From an uncultured Bacilli bacterium (GTDB lineage Bacteria > Bacillota_I > Bacilli_A > RF39 > UBA660): a stretch of 49,617 nt of DNA. The DNA lies in contig CALVUX010000014.1 in assembly GCA_944363715.1 (NCBI GenBank), positions 1-49,617 on the forward strand, given 5' to 3'. The notes under the pieces were generated by a model that was not told the DNA's origin, did no database searches, and worked only from the letters and a program-made list of their open reading frames with translations. Made by a program: the position numbers and the translations under genes. Below, one piece after another: positions 34,349 through 43,201 of the stretch; the stretch's first letter is position 1; each line of letters opens with the position of its first letter.

Positions 34349-36169
34349 TTATTTTTCTTCAAAATCTGCATCTTTTACATCATCTTTTTTATCTGATGTA
34401 TCTTCATTGTTATTAGCATTTGCTTGATTTTCTTTTTGAACGTTCTCATAAACTTTAGTTGCAAGTGCCATAGCTTTCTCTTGTAGTTTGTCTTTCTTAG
34501 CTTTAATATCATCTAAATCATTCTTAGATAAAGCTTCTCTTAAGTCTTTAATTAAGTCTTCAGCTTCTTCCTTTTCTTTTTTATCAACTTTATCTCCTAA
34601 ATCTTTAAGTGATTTCTCAGTTTGGAATACAAGTTGTTCAGCTTCATTCTTAAGATCAGCTTCTTCTTTACGTTTTTTATCAGCTTCTTTATTTTCTTCA
34701 GCTTCTTTTCTCATCTTTTCAACCTCTTCATCAGATAGATTTGTAGATGATGTAATAGTAATAGATTGTTCTTTGTTAGTACCAAGATCTTTAGCAGTAA
34801 CATTAACAATACCATTAGCATCTATATCAAATTTAACTTCAATTTGTGGAACTCCTCGTGGTGCAGGTGGAATATTAGTAAGTTGGAATCTACCAAGTGT
34901 CTTGTTATCAGCAGCCATACTTCTTTCACCTTGTAATACATGTACATCAACAGCAGGTTGATTATCTGCAGCAGTTGAGAATACTTCTGATTTACTTGTT
35001 GGAATAGTAGTATTTCTAGGAATTAATACTGTCATAACTCCACCTAATGTTTCAATACCAAGTGATAATGGTGTAACATCAAGTAGAACGATATCATTAA
35101 CATCTCCTGTTAAGACACCACCTTGAATAGCAGCACCCATAGCAACTACTTCATCAGGATTAACTTCACGAGATGGTTCCATACCAAGTTCTTTCTTAAC
35201 TGTTTCATATACAAGTGGTACTCTAGTTGAACCTCCAACAAAGATAACTTTATCCAAGTCTTTAGCTTTCATATCTGCATCTCTTAAAGCATTTCTAACT
35301 GGCTCTAATGTAGAATCTACTAAATCACTAATTAAACTTTCAAATTTAGCACGAGTTAAGGTCATATCTAAGTGAAGTGGACCATCTGCTCCTTGAGAAA
35401 TAAATGGTGCAGATACTTGGGTACTTGTCATACCAGATAAATCTTTCTTAGCTTTTTCAGCAATCTCTTTTAGACGTTGCATAGCCATGGAATCTTTAGT
35501 AAGATCAACTCCATTTTCTTTCTTAAATTCACTAACAAGATAGTCAATAATTCTTTCATCAAAGTCATCTCCACCTAAATGGTTATTACCACTAGTAGAT
35601 CTAACTTCTACAACACCATCACCTAAGTCAAGAATAGATACATCGAATGTACCACCACCAAGGTCATATACTAAGATTGTTTGATTTTTATCTTGTTTAT
35701 CAAGCCCATATGCTAAAGCTGCAGCAGTTGGTTCATTGATAATACGTTCAACATCAAGTCCTGCAATCTTACCAGCATTCTTAGTAGCTTGTCTTTGGGC
35801 ATCATTAAAGTATGCTGGAACAGTAATAACTGCTTTAGTAACAGGTTCTCCTAAGTAGTTTTCAGCTGATTCTTTAAGATTACCTAAAATCATAGCAGAA
35901 ACTTCTTCAGGACTATATTTCTTACCATTAGCTTCAACCTTTTTATCAGTACCCATTAATCTTTTAATAGATGAAATAGTATTTGGATTAGTAATTGCTT
36001 GTCTTTTAGCAGCAGCACCTACTATTCTATCTCCATCTTTATTAAAGGCAACTACTGATGGAGTAGTTCTATCTCCTTCCGCATTAGGGATAACTTTAAC
36101 ATCCCCAGCTTCTAATACACAGACACAACTATTAGTTGTACCTAAATCAATACCAATTATTTTACTCAT
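34349..36169 (-). CDS. dnaK: Chaperone DnaK (Hsp70)
   Basis: The ATP-driven Hsp70 chaperone. The nucleotide-binding domain starts [16 protein letters not shown] and has [14 protein letters not shown] and [12 protein letters not shown]; the substrate domain follows from about 380 ([15 protein letters not shown]), then the helical lid and an acidic tail. Length 606 is normal. Its ATG overlaps the grpE stop by 8 bases, showing coupling. CIRCE-controlled operon. Confidence 0.98.
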   Translation of the reverse strand: MSKIIGIDLGTTNSCVCVLEAGDVKVIPNAEGDRTTPSVVAFNKDGDRIVGAAAKRQAITNPNTISSIKRLMGTDKKVEANGKKYSPEEVSAMILGNLKESAENYLGEPVTKAVITVPAYFNDAQRQATKNAGKIAGLDVERIINEPTAAALAYGLDKQDKNQTILVYDLGGGTFDVSILDLGDGVVEVRSTSGNNHLGGDDFDERIIDYLVSEFKKENGVDLTKDSMAMQRLKEIAEKAKKDLSGMTSTQVSAPFISQGADGPLHLDMTLTRAKFESLISDLVDSTLEPVRNALRDADMKAKDLDKVIFVGGSTRVPLVYETVKKELGMEPSREVNPDEVVAMGAAIQGGVLTGDVNDIVLLDVTPLSLGIETLGGVMTVLIPRNTTIPTSKSEVFSTAADNQPAVDVHVLQGERSMAADNKTLGRFQLTNIPPAPRGVPQIEVKFDIDANGIVNVTAKDLGTNKEQSITITSSTNLSDEEVEKMRKEAEENKEADKKRKEEADLKNEAEQLVFQTEKSLKDLGDKVDKKEKEEAEDLIKDLREALSKNDLDDIKAKKDKLQEKAMALATKVYENVQKENQANANNNEDTSDKKDDVKDADFEEK

Positions 36170-36806
36170 TTATATCCTCTCCTTCTTCATTATTATCATT
36201 ATTTTCTTCTTCTAGTTTATTTACTCTAACAGAAGCAGGTCTAATAACTCTATCCTTAAGACGATAACCTTTAAGCAATACTTCAAGCACTTCTCCATCC
36301 TTAAAGTCTTTATCATTATCAGTCATTAAAGCATCCATTGTATTAGGATCAAACTCTTTATGTTCTGCTTCTATTTCTTCTAAACCATATTTCTTCAAAA
36401 CATCATCAAAGCTAGCATACATCATCTTAAATCCTTTTAAGAATTTAGATAACTCATCACTTAAATCATTATCATCAAGTCTAATAGCGCGCTCAAAGTT
36501 ATCTAATATTAGAATAAGTTCACTAATTAAATCCTGATTAGCATATTTTAATCTATTAGTAACTTCTTCTTCTTTTCTTTTACGATAATTAATAAGCTCT
36601 GCTTGATGATATCTAATTTTCTCTTTATATTCATCAATCTCTTTATCTTTATTAACAAGTTCTTCTTTTAATTTCTTAATCTCTTCATGATGTTTCTCTT
36701 TTTTCTTAGACTTATCTTTACATTCACAAGTTTTATTTTCATCTTTTTTACAATTACACTCATGATTTTCAAGAGTCTCTTTTACTTCTTCTTCCTTAGT
36801 TTCCAT
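36162..36806 (-). CDS. grpE: Nucleotide exchange factor GrpE with Cys/His-rich N-terminus
   Basis: GrpE releases ADP from DnaK. The core is intact: a long coiled coil (residues ~40-100), the segment [13 protein letters not shown] and the beta domain ending [18 protein letters not shown]. The disordered N-terminus is unusual: His15, Cys17, Cys19, Cys27, Cys29, His39 and His40 fall in two CxC pairs within Lys/Glu-rich sequence, which could bind a metal or act as a redox sensor. It sits between hrcA (8 bases) and dnaK (overlap). Confidence 0.95.
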   Translation of the reverse strand: METKEEEVKETLENHECNCKKDENKTCECKDKSKKKEKHHEEIKKLKEELVNKDKEIDEYKEKIRYHQAELINYRKRKEEEVTNRLKYANQDLISELILILDNFERAIRLDDNDLSDELSKFLKGFKMMYASFDDVLKKYGLEEIEAEHKEFDPNTMDALMTDNDKDFKDGEVLEVLLKGYRLKDRVIRPASVRVNKLEEENNDNNEEGEDINE

Positions 36807-36813
36807 CTATTCA

Positions 36814-37800
36814 CTACCTTTCTATATTTTCTTTTAAGTACTCTAAGATACTAACAACTCTATCATATTCCATTCTCTTAGGTCCTATGATAGCAAGTGT
36901 TCCTTCTTCACTATCAGTCTTAAAGTTAGTCTTAATAATAGTTACATCATCATCAAGTTTATTTTCACTACCTATATAGACTTCAATATTATTAGAGTCA
37001 TCTTTCTTAATTTCCTGAAGTATCTCTTTATCATCAAGTTTCTTAAACAAATCTCTAATCTTATCAACATTATCAAACTCAGGTTGTTCTAAGAACTTAG
37101 TTCTACCTACAACATTAATATCAGTATTAGTAATATCATTAAAGACATTATAAATAGCATTATATAATTGTTGATGCCCTTCTACATACTTAGAGATAAT
37201 AGGCTTAATCTCAAACTCTAACTTAGTACTTACTTCATCAATAGGTGTACCTACTATTAAATTATTGATAAGTTCTACTGTCTTTTTAATATCTTCTGGA
37301 CTAACATTATCTAAGGTAATATTTTTATGTTCCACTTTACCCTTATCAGTAACTACTATTACTATTAAATGGTTAGCATCAAGTGGCACAACTCTAACTT
37401 CTTTAAGTAAGTTCTCATGACTTGCCTTACCTAAGACTACAGCCGTATAAGAAGTCATATCGGAAATAACTTGTAAGCTTTTATTAATACAATCACTTAA
37501 TTCTAATGATTGATTATGGAAAATAATCTGTAATTTTAACATTTCTTCTCCATTCATCTTCTTAGCTTCCATTAAGTTATCGACATAGTAACGATATCCT
37601 TCTTCACTAGGTACTCTACCACTAGAAGTATGAGTCTTTTCTAAATAGCCTAAATCTTCAAGACTAGCCATCTCACTTCTAACAGTAGCACTGGAACACT
37701 TAAGCTTTTTACAAAGTTGATTACTACTAACAGGCTTAGCTTGTCTAATATAAGACTCAACAATTAATTTTAATATTTTCTTTTGTCTTTCACTAAGCAT
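36814..37800 (-). CDS. hrcA: Heat-inducible transcription repressor HrcA
   Basis: Represses its own operon by binding CIRCE with help from GroE. The winged helix at the N-terminus is clear (MLSERQKKILKLIVESYI; SSATVRSEMASLEDLGYLEK; TSSGRVPSEEGYRYYVD), followed by a GAF-like domain and the conserved end EGTLAIIGPKRMEYDRV. Length 328 is normal. It is the first gene of hrcA-grpE-dnaK-pepF-dnaJ, with CIRCE and promoter about 70-115 bases upstream. Confidence 0.96.
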   Translation of the reverse strand: MLSERQKKILKLIVESYIRQAKPVSSNQLCKKLKCSSATVRSEMASLEDLGYLEKTHTSSGRVPSEEGYRYYVDNLMEAKKMNGEEMLKLQIIFHNQSLELSDCINKSLQVISDMTSYTAVVLGKASHENLLKEVRVVPLDANHLIVIVVTDKGKVEHKNITLDNVSPEDIKKTVELINNLIVGTPIDEVSTKLEFEIKPIISKYVEGHQQLYNAIYNVFNDITNTDINVVGRTKFLEQPEFDNVDKIRDLFKKLDDKEILQEIKKDDSNNIEVYIGSENKLDDDVTIIKTNFKTDSEEGTLAIIGPKRMEYDRVVSILEYLKENIER

Positions 37801-37872
37801 AACTACCTCCTAGGCACTGATTAACTGATTAAATATTAATTTTAGCAATCATATTTTTCCACTGCCAATATC

Positions 37873-37901
37873 ATTATATGTAAAAAGTTAGCACTTGTCA
37901 A
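37873..37901 (-). promoter_or_regulatory. Promoter of the hrcA operon
   Basis: Consensus TTGACA (37896-37901), 17 bases, TATAAT (37873-37878) on the minus strand. The -35 lies inside CIRCE. Confidence 0.9.
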
Positions 37902-37914
37902 CTCTTTTTGCTAA
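37888..37914. promoter_or_regulatory. CIRCE operator (HrcA binding site)
   Basis: TTAGCACTT, 9-base spacer, TTTTGCTAA fits the consensus TTAGCACTC-N9-GAGTGCTAA with two changes in the right arm. It covers the -35 region, so HrcA binding would block RNA polymerase. Confidence 0.92.
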
Positions 37915-37922
37915 CTTTTATA

Positions 37923-38036
37923 TTATTTTGTATCTAATAAAATGTATGGCATAATTTTAACTAATTGTTCTTTACTACCATCACTGTATTTTAAACAAAC
38001 TATTAATTGTCTTTAATCATTAACAACTGATATTTT
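37923..38036 (-). pseudogene. Possible remnant of a small coding sequence
   Basis: Minus-strand frame with one internal TAA (38013-38015): KISVVND, stop, then RQLIVCLKYSDGSKEQLVKI and MPYILLDTK before a final stop. Composition is protein-like, but there is no start codon or ribosome binding site. It lies between the surface protein operon and CIRCE. Confidence 0.3.
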
Positions 38037-38040
38037 TATA

Positions 38041-39564
38041 TCATATTTTTAAAATAAATGGATTATTTTTAGTCCCGTCTCCTTCTGTTATTACAACGTT
38101 AGATTTTAGATTTAGGGATGGACGGACGGCAGAAGAATCTCTCCCAGAATTGGAGTTGCTAAAATTACCATAGCTACTAACAGTATTTACGTTAAAGTTA
38201 TACATATCATTTGGTGTTAAAGTCCAATAACTAACTGTTAAATATGTACTATTGCTCCCACCCTTTATCGCACATCTTTCAAATTGACCTGCCATCAATT
38301 CACCTAACCTGAGTAATCCTACTTTAGATTCTGTATTCGTGGCATATCCTGACATATTTGTATCTGTATATTTGGCTAATTTATATGATGCTCCAATTTC
38401 TACTGTTCCCAGATACCATGTAGTATTATCTTCTATCATTGCACTATAACTACTATCTACATAACTATTTAGATATTCTCCATTTAGGAATGTACCTATT
38501 GTATTTGTACTTGAAAATGATCCATTATTTCCAAAATTTGATAATGCAAACCTATTATTATTTTTTAAAGGTTCAGCACTAATTATCTTTGTTCCTGTTC
38601 CATTTTCATGGCTCACTATCCGATATAGATTATTTTCATCATTTCCGAATTTTATATATTCTCCACTATATCTACTTGACAACAATGTTCCTGAAAGGTC
38701 TGTATCGTTATCTCCACCCAATCTATATGGATTATCTACTGTTCCATCACCATCTACTATTTTGACGCTTGATTGTAGATTTATGGATGGACGAACGCCG
38801 TTCGTATACGACGGACTACTGCTGTTCGCATTGCCATCGTAGCTAACGTCACGCACGTCGGACGAACTATATGGTGTTAAGGTCCACCAATAAAGTCCAT
38901 TATTTAAATAACTATTACCATAGGTTGTTCCATGGTAACTAGATTGATATTCATACATATTTAAAAGTCCTACTGCATCTGTAACAGTTGTTGTTCCATT
39001 TGGTCTTTGTATACTTCCTAAACCAGTTGCATCTAATGTCGCATCCCATACTGCATCTGTTACAATGAACTTCTCATAATCTCTTAAATTACCTAAGAAA
39101 CCATCTACTGTGGTATCATTTAGCCAGTCTTCCATAAAGCTACCTTCAAAATTAGTTTGATTGCTAGGATTATAGCTAGTTGCACTTATATTCCACTGGG
39201 TTACTAACTTAGTAGTCTTTGCATCATTATTTACAGACACCGCTCTCCATAACTTACCACTATACCAGATATAATTATTAGGATCTTCTCCTGTTATAAA
39301 AGTATCTACACCATCATTATAATAGTTACCAGTTTCTAAAACATTAGTAAGTAAAACTTTATAAAGCAGATTTTCTTCTACAGCAGAATTATTATGATTT
39401 TCAATAAATGCATTTAATTCATCTTCTATATTATCAACAAAATTATTAGTAGTTCTTCTTTCAAAACTAAGATTTCCAATTAATAAAAATAAAATTAATG
39501 TAGCCATAATTAATAGACTATATAAGACTGTAGAAATAGCAAACCCCTTATTATTCAAATGCAT
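38041..39564 (-). CDS. Surface protein with prepilin-like N-terminus and two DUF6273-like repeats
   Basis: Exported protein of 507 residues. The N-terminus NNKGFAISTVLYSLLIMATL resembles type IV prepilin-like or pseudopilin segments: a Lys-Gly-Phe before a hydrophobic helix. It is followed by two tandem ~200-residue domains, each ending in a WTLTP...VRPS(I/L)NL...GDGT.NP(Y/F) motif, like DUF6273 lectin-fold domains of gut bacteria. The loop before VRPSINL in the first copy (38789-38867) is GC-rich, unlike its surroundings. The ribosome binding site is GAGGGGG in the end of the upstream gene; the gap is one base. Confidence 0.78.
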   Translation of the reverse strand: MHLNNKGFAISTVLYSLLIMATLILFLLIGNLSFERRTTNNFVDNIEDELNAFIENHNNSAVEENLLYKVLLTNVLETGNYYNDGVDTFITGEDPNNYIWYSGKLWRAVSVNNDAKTTKLVTQWNISATSYNPSNQTNFEGSFMEDWLNDTTVDGFLGNLRDYEKFIVTDAVWDATLDATGLGSIQRPNGTTTVTDAVGLLNMYEYQSSYHGTTYGNSYLNNGLYWWTLTPYSSSDVRDVSYDGNANSSSPSYTNGVRPSINLQSSVKIVDGDGTVDNPYRLGGDNDTDLSGTLLSSRYSGEYIKFGNDENNLYRIVSHENGTGTKIISAEPLKNNNRFALSNFGNNGSFSSTNTIGTFLNGEYLNSYVDSSYSAMIEDNTTWYLGTVEIGASYKLAKYTDTNMSGYATNTESKVGLLRLGELMAGQFERCAIKGGSNSTYLTVSYWTLTPNDMYNFNVNTVSSYGNFSNSNSGRDSSAVRPSLNLKSNVVITEGDGTKNNPFILKI

Positions 39565-39565
39565 T

Positions 39566-40126
39566 CTATTCCCCCTCTTCTATAACTTTAATAACGCCGT
39601 GATAATGACTATCTCTATCTATAACAAAATCGCTATTAATAGCCCAAAGTCTAATAGAATAATCTTCTTCACTATTCGCTTCAAGTGTATCTTCATATAA
39701 AACATTATCTTGATATTCACTTAGTATTTTAGCAGTAGGAGCTTGATAATCTACTCGTAAACTAAGTTTTAATAACTCAGAAGGAATAATTTTATTCATA
39801 CAATTATCTTTATTTATTCTATTAGTATTAGACTCTAATACAATTTTATAACTAACACTATTAGCAGTACTATTTTTAACTGTAAAATCATACTCTGTAG
39901 AACTGAGTCCTACAGCATCACTTACAGGAGTAAATTTTGTCAAATTAATTTTATTACCATCTTTATTATGAAAAACTACTTCCATTTCTCCTGTATCTAT
40001 ATCACGTTCTCTTTCATTAGCAAAACTTTGATAAATTAAATAAGTTGAAATAATAGCAAAAGCTAATAAAAAGATTATAATAATTGCACTTTTAATCATA
40101 TGTCTACGATAATATTTTTGATACAT
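39566..40126 (-). CDS. Membrane-anchored TasA/camelysin-like protein
   Basis: 186 residues: a basic start (YRRHMIK), one TM helix (SAIIIIFLLAFAIISTYLIY), QSFANERERDIDTGEMEVVF, then a beta-rich domain. The arrangement of a hydrophobic segment followed by S/A-F-A and a short polar linker into a beta-sandwich is like SipW-dependent TasA family proteins and like the 15.9-kb protein here. ATG at 40126 follows AAAGAGG by 8 bases. It is the first gene of a two-gene operon with the prepilin-like protein, so it may be a pilus or matrix subunit. Confidence 0.72.
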   Translation of the reverse strand: MYQKYYRRHMIKSAIIIIFLLAFAIISTYLIYQSFANERERDIDTGEMEVVFHNKDGNKINLTKFTPVSDAVGLSSTEYDFTVKNSTANSVSYKIVLESNTNRINKDNCMNKIIPSELLKLSLRVDYQAPTAKILSEYQDNVLYEDTLEANSEEDYSIRLWAINSDFVIDRDSHYHGVIKVIEEGE

Positions 40127-40147
40127 AGAAAACACCTCTTTTTAATT

Positions 40148-40177
40148 ATTGTAAAGCTTTTCCATAAATTTAGTCAA
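40148..40177 (-). promoter_or_regulatory. Promoter of the surface protein operon at 40 kb
   Basis: Minus-strand TTGACT (40172-40177), 18 bases, TACAAT (40148-40153), about 22 bases before the ATG at 40126. Confidence 0.7.
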
Positions 40178-40225
40178 TGAAAAGAACATTTTTTACAAAA
40201 TATAGTGTAAATTTTAAAAAAACTC

Positions 40226-40254
40226 TTGAAAAAGATAATAGTTTGTTATATATT
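40226..40254 (+). promoter_or_regulatory. Promoter of tRNA-Arg
   Basis: TTGAAA (40226-40231), 17 bases, TATATT (40249-40254), 16 bases before the tRNA. Confidence 0.8.
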
Positions 40255-40269
40255 AATAATGTCTTATTT

Positions 40270-40346
40270 GTCCGCGTAGCTCAGCTGGATAGAGCAATCG
40301 CCTTCTAAGCGATCGGTCACGTGTTCGAATCACGTCGTGGACACCA
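40270..40346 (+). tRNA. tRNA-Arg (anticodon TCT)
   Basis: Cloverleaf by eye: acceptor GTCCGCG/CGTGGAC (one G-U), D arm GCTCAGCTGGATAGAGC, anticodon stem ATCGC/GCGAT with loop CTTCTAA (TCT at 40304-40306), T arm with GTTCGAATC, and an encoded CCA at 40344-40346. It reads AGA, a common Arg codon in this AT-rich genome. Confidence 0.97.
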
Positions 40347-40356
40347 TTATGAATTT

Positions 40357-40390
40357 AACCCCCTATCATTTTTTATGATAAGGGGGTTTT
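40357..40390 (+). terminator. Terminator after tRNA-Arg
   Basis: CCCCCTATCAT pairs with ATGATAAGGGGG (one bulged base), followed by TTTTAT. The ribosome binding site AAGGAGG of the next gene begins just after. Confidence 0.9.
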
Positions 40391-40411
40391 ATAATTCAAG
40401 GAGGATTTATT

Positions 40412-41407
40412 ATGATAGATTTTGATGACTTAAAAAATGATTTAAAATCAAACTTAAGTATATTTTTAGAAAACTTTAGGTTACATAATTACATATTAGA
40501 ACGCCGATGTATACAAAGAGAAAAAGCTGAATTTGTCAACAATATTTTATTGACTACTGTAAGGGTTGTTGATGTTCTTGGTGCTTATTATGAATATTTA
40601 AATCAAAAATATGCAGATTTAGAAAATAAAATAAAGACATTAGAGCAAGAAATAGAAGATAAAATAGGTAATAACAAAAGCATCCAAATAAAACTATTAT
40701 TTAAAGGAATAAGGGAAGCAAAAAAGGAAACAGAAAAAACAGTTTACATTAAAGATTATATATGTAATCCAAACTTTTTTGATGAGATGTTGAAAAAATC
40801 AAAAAAATCATTAACAATAGAATCTAATATCAAACAACGAGGTGCTTTTAATATTGACGATATTAATGCTCTACTTTCGCTCATTTCAAGTAAAAGTTAT
40901 AAAAAAAGATATAATGAAATTAAAAATTTATATAAAGATACCTTGTTATCATTAAAACCTTTTTCTTTAACTTTAACATCACAAGCTAAAAATAAGGACA
41001 ATTTCCCTTTCTATGTTCATATTACCCCATATAATAAAATTTCTTATAATGGTAATTATAATGCATTATATAGCATAGAAACACCTCTAAATATTATGTT
41101 TTCAAGTTGTGATGAATGGATGAACTTTGTATTTCAATTCAGCTCGTCATTAGAATTAAAAAACATCGACAAAGAAAGTTTAAATGCTTATTATAATTTA
41201 GGCACTAATAAGATATATAAAACGTATTTTAACGAGGATTTTTTAATAAAAATTTTACCTTATCTTAATATGCCATACAACCAAGTTCCTTCCTTTTTAA
41301 CTGATTATTTATTTACACCAAAATCAATTTTATATAGCGAAAAAATACTTGAAGGTTGTTCTTCTTATAATGAAAATATCAAAGCTAAAACTCACATAAA
41401 ATGCTAG
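40412..41407 (+). CDS. Orphan protein next to tRNA-Arg
   Basis: 331 residues, not recognised. It is soluble with a helical N-terminus and a coiled-coil segment (YADLENKIKTLEQEIEDKIG, residues ~67-86), then Lys-rich helices and a mixed region containing FYVHITPYNKISYNGNY. There are no TM helices and no motif I can name. AAGGAGG is 7 bases before the ATG. It is the only plus-strand gene here and is isolated behind a tRNA terminator, a common site for acquired genes. The 3' end overlaps a perfect 10-base inverted repeat (TCACATAAAA/TTTTATGTGA, 41392-41422). A defence or mobile-element function is possible but not shown. Confidence 0.75.
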   Translation: MIDFDDLKNDLKSNLSIFLENFRLHNYILERRCIQREKAEFVNNILLTTVRVVDVLGAYYEYLNQKYADLENKIKTLEQEIEDKIGNNKSIQIKLLFKGIREAKKETEKTVYIKDYICNPNFFDEMLKKSKKSLTIESNIKQRGAFNIDDINALLSLISSKSYKKRYNEIKNLYKDTLLSLKPFSLTLTSQAKNKDNFPFYVHITPYNKISYNGNYNALYSIETPLNIMFSSCDEWMNFVFQFSSSLELKNIDKESLNAYYNLGTNKIYKTYFNEDFLIKILPYLNMPYNQVPSFLTDYLFTPKSILYSEKILEGCSSYNENIKAKTHIKC

Positions 41408-41473
41408 TTATCTTTTATGTGAAAACTTATATTATAATTTTTTTGAAACATAATAAAAAAAGTTACTTATATT

Positions 41474-42361
41474 TTATTCTTCTCTAATAACTTTAATAGC
41501 TTTTCCTATATTATTAATAGTATCACTTGCTATCATTGATATGTCGGTATTATTCTTTTCTGCAAAACATCCTGCTATACCATTTATTAAAACACCTAAG
41601 GCAACTGTTAAAAGATTAAAATCAAGATAAGCAAGAAGTCCTGACAAGATTCCTGATAATACATCACCACTACCAGCAGTTGCCATACCAGGAGTTCCTG
41701 TTTTAACTAAATATGTATCAGTACCATCAGATATAAAAGTAGTATGACCTTTTAAAAGAACAGTTACTCTATAAGTACTAGCAAACTCTTTAACTAAGTT
41801 TAAAGAGTCTTTTTTTATCTCATCAATTGTTTTATTACAAAGTCTTGAAAACTCTTTTAAATGAGGAGTTAATAATATATTACATTTTCTCTTATTTAAA
41901 ACATTTAAATCCATCCTAGATAAAGTATTTAACCCATCTGCATCTATTATTAAATTACCAGTATAATTTTCTATAAGATACTCTAATACTTCTTCTAAAT
42001 GTTCATCATTCCCTAGCCCCATACCAAAGGCAAGTGAATCCAAGTCTTTAACAGAGTCTTTTAATTTATCATAGAACTTATCATCATAATTAGGTAATAT
42101 ACATAAAATCTGTTCTAATATATTAGGTCCTAATAAAAGCAATACTTCTTTTTTTACTAAAACTCTACTGATACCACATCCACTTCTTAGAGCAGATAAT
42201 GATAAATAAGAAAGTTTTAAGGCTCCAGAATATTCTAAACTGCCACCATATATCCCTGCTTTACCAAAATCACCTTTATTAGAATCTATATTTCGTTCTT
42301 TAACTAAATCTTTTACATCATTAATTTCTATTTCATAGGTATTATTATTTATTCTGTTCAT
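41474..42361 (-). CDS. nnrD: ADP/ATP-dependent NAD(P)H-hydrate dehydratase
   Basis: Repairs NAD(P)HX, a damaged form of NAD(P)H. The ribokinase-like fold shows DFGKAGIYGGSLEYSGAL near residue 35, LTPHLKEFSRL, and the nucleotide/catalytic motif GTPGMATAGSGDVLSGILSG near residue 220. Only the dehydratase is present; the epimerase domain found in fused NnrE-NnrD is absent. The start has GGAGGG close to the ATG. Confidence 0.93.
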   Translation of the reverse strand: MNRINNNTYEIEINDVKDLVKERNIDSNKGDFGKAGIYGGSLEYSGALKLSYLSLSALRSGCGISRVLVKKEVLLLLGPNILEQILCILPNYDDKFYDKLKDSVKDLDSLAFGMGLGNDEHLEEVLEYLIENYTGNLIIDADGLNTLSRMDLNVLNKRKCNILLTPHLKEFSRLCNKTIDEIKKDSLNLVKEFASTYRVTVLLKGHTTFISDGTDTYLVKTGTPGMATAGSGDVLSGILSGLLAYLDFNLLTVALGVLINGIAGCFAEKNNTDISMIASDTINNIGKAIKVIREE

Positions 42362-42390
42362 AATCCCTCCAAAAATAAAGTATACTCAAA

Positions 42391-43167
42391 TTAATGAGCA
42401 TACTGTACTGTTTTCTCTACTACTTCTTTTATATCTCTTTCATTAAATGGCTTTCTTAATACTTCAACTATTGGATAGTTAAAAGCTTTAGCAACTAACT
42501 CATCATCACCTACACCTGTAATAATAGAAACAGGAATAAGATCAAATAAATTATTATTTCTAAAATACTCTAGTACTTGAAAACCATTAAAGTTAGGCAT
42601 ATTAAGATCAAGTAGCATTCCCACTATCTTTATTCCTTGATTGTTAGCAATCATTTGTAAAGCTTCATTACCATCATTAGCTACTAATACTTCAAACTGA
42701 TTATTAAATATTTTACTAACAAAATTTTTAATAACAGCAGAATCATCAACTACAATAAGAGCTCGATCTTTTTTAGGGGCCACAAAAGTAGTAGCAGTAC
42801 CAATTTCTTCCATTCCTAAATACTGCTTAACTAAGTGGACAATTCGATCGAGCTCAGTTATTAATTCATCAAAATGTTCAGTTACATAATACATATTATT
42901 TTCTTTACTAGCCATTTCATGGTTATAAGCAAGAGTTGCTAAAGTATCAAAACCAAAGTACTTAGCATCACTTTTAAGACCGTGAACCAAAATAGCGTAA
43001 TTAGCCATATCGCCTGTTTCTTTAGTCTGTTTAATTTTCATCTCTTTTTCATTAATATCTTGAAGGAAGTCGCCCAATGTATCATCATAAGTTGACATAT
43101 CTCCAAATAATTCTAAACTTTTCTTAACATTTACACCATTATTAATAAGTAAATTTACATCTCTCAT
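42391..43167 (-). CDS. Response regulator with N-terminal Hpt domain
   Basis: Residues ~1-120 form a histidine phosphotransfer domain with the phospho-acceptor His in YAILVHGLKSDAKYFG. Residues ~140-258 form a receiver domain: VVDDS acid pocket, phospho-acceptor Asp in LLLDLNMPNFNG, and Lys in VLRKPFNE. No DNA-binding domain is present. ATG at 43167 follows GGAGGG; the longer frame is not supported. It lies 34 bases after the hybrid kinase, which lacks an Hpt domain, so the pair can form a full His-Asp-His-Asp relay. Confidence 0.88.
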   Translation of the reverse strand: MRDVNLLINNGVNVKKSLELFGDMSTYDDTLGDFLQDINEKEMKIKQTKETGDMANYAILVHGLKSDAKYFGFDTLATLAYNHEMASKENNMYYVTEHFDELITELDRIVHLVKQYLGMEEIGTATTFVAPKKDRALIVVDDSAVIKNFVSKIFNNQFEVLVANDGNEALQMIANNQGIKIVGMLLDLNMPNFNGFQVLEYFRNNNLFDLIPVSIITGVGDDELVAKAFNYPIVEVLRKPFNERDIKEVVEKTVQYAH

Positions 43168-43201
43168 AATAATACCCTCCATACTAAGAGTATAGCATAA
43201 A

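Noticed and set aside
38041-39564. Complete diversity-generating retroelement
   Set aside because: No reverse transcriptase, accessory protein or template repeat in the window; only a composition-based hint remains.
40346-41473. Integrated element with tRNA-Arg as attachment site
   Set aside because: No second copy of the tRNA 3' end was seen downstream and there is no integrase, so no att pair can be claimed.
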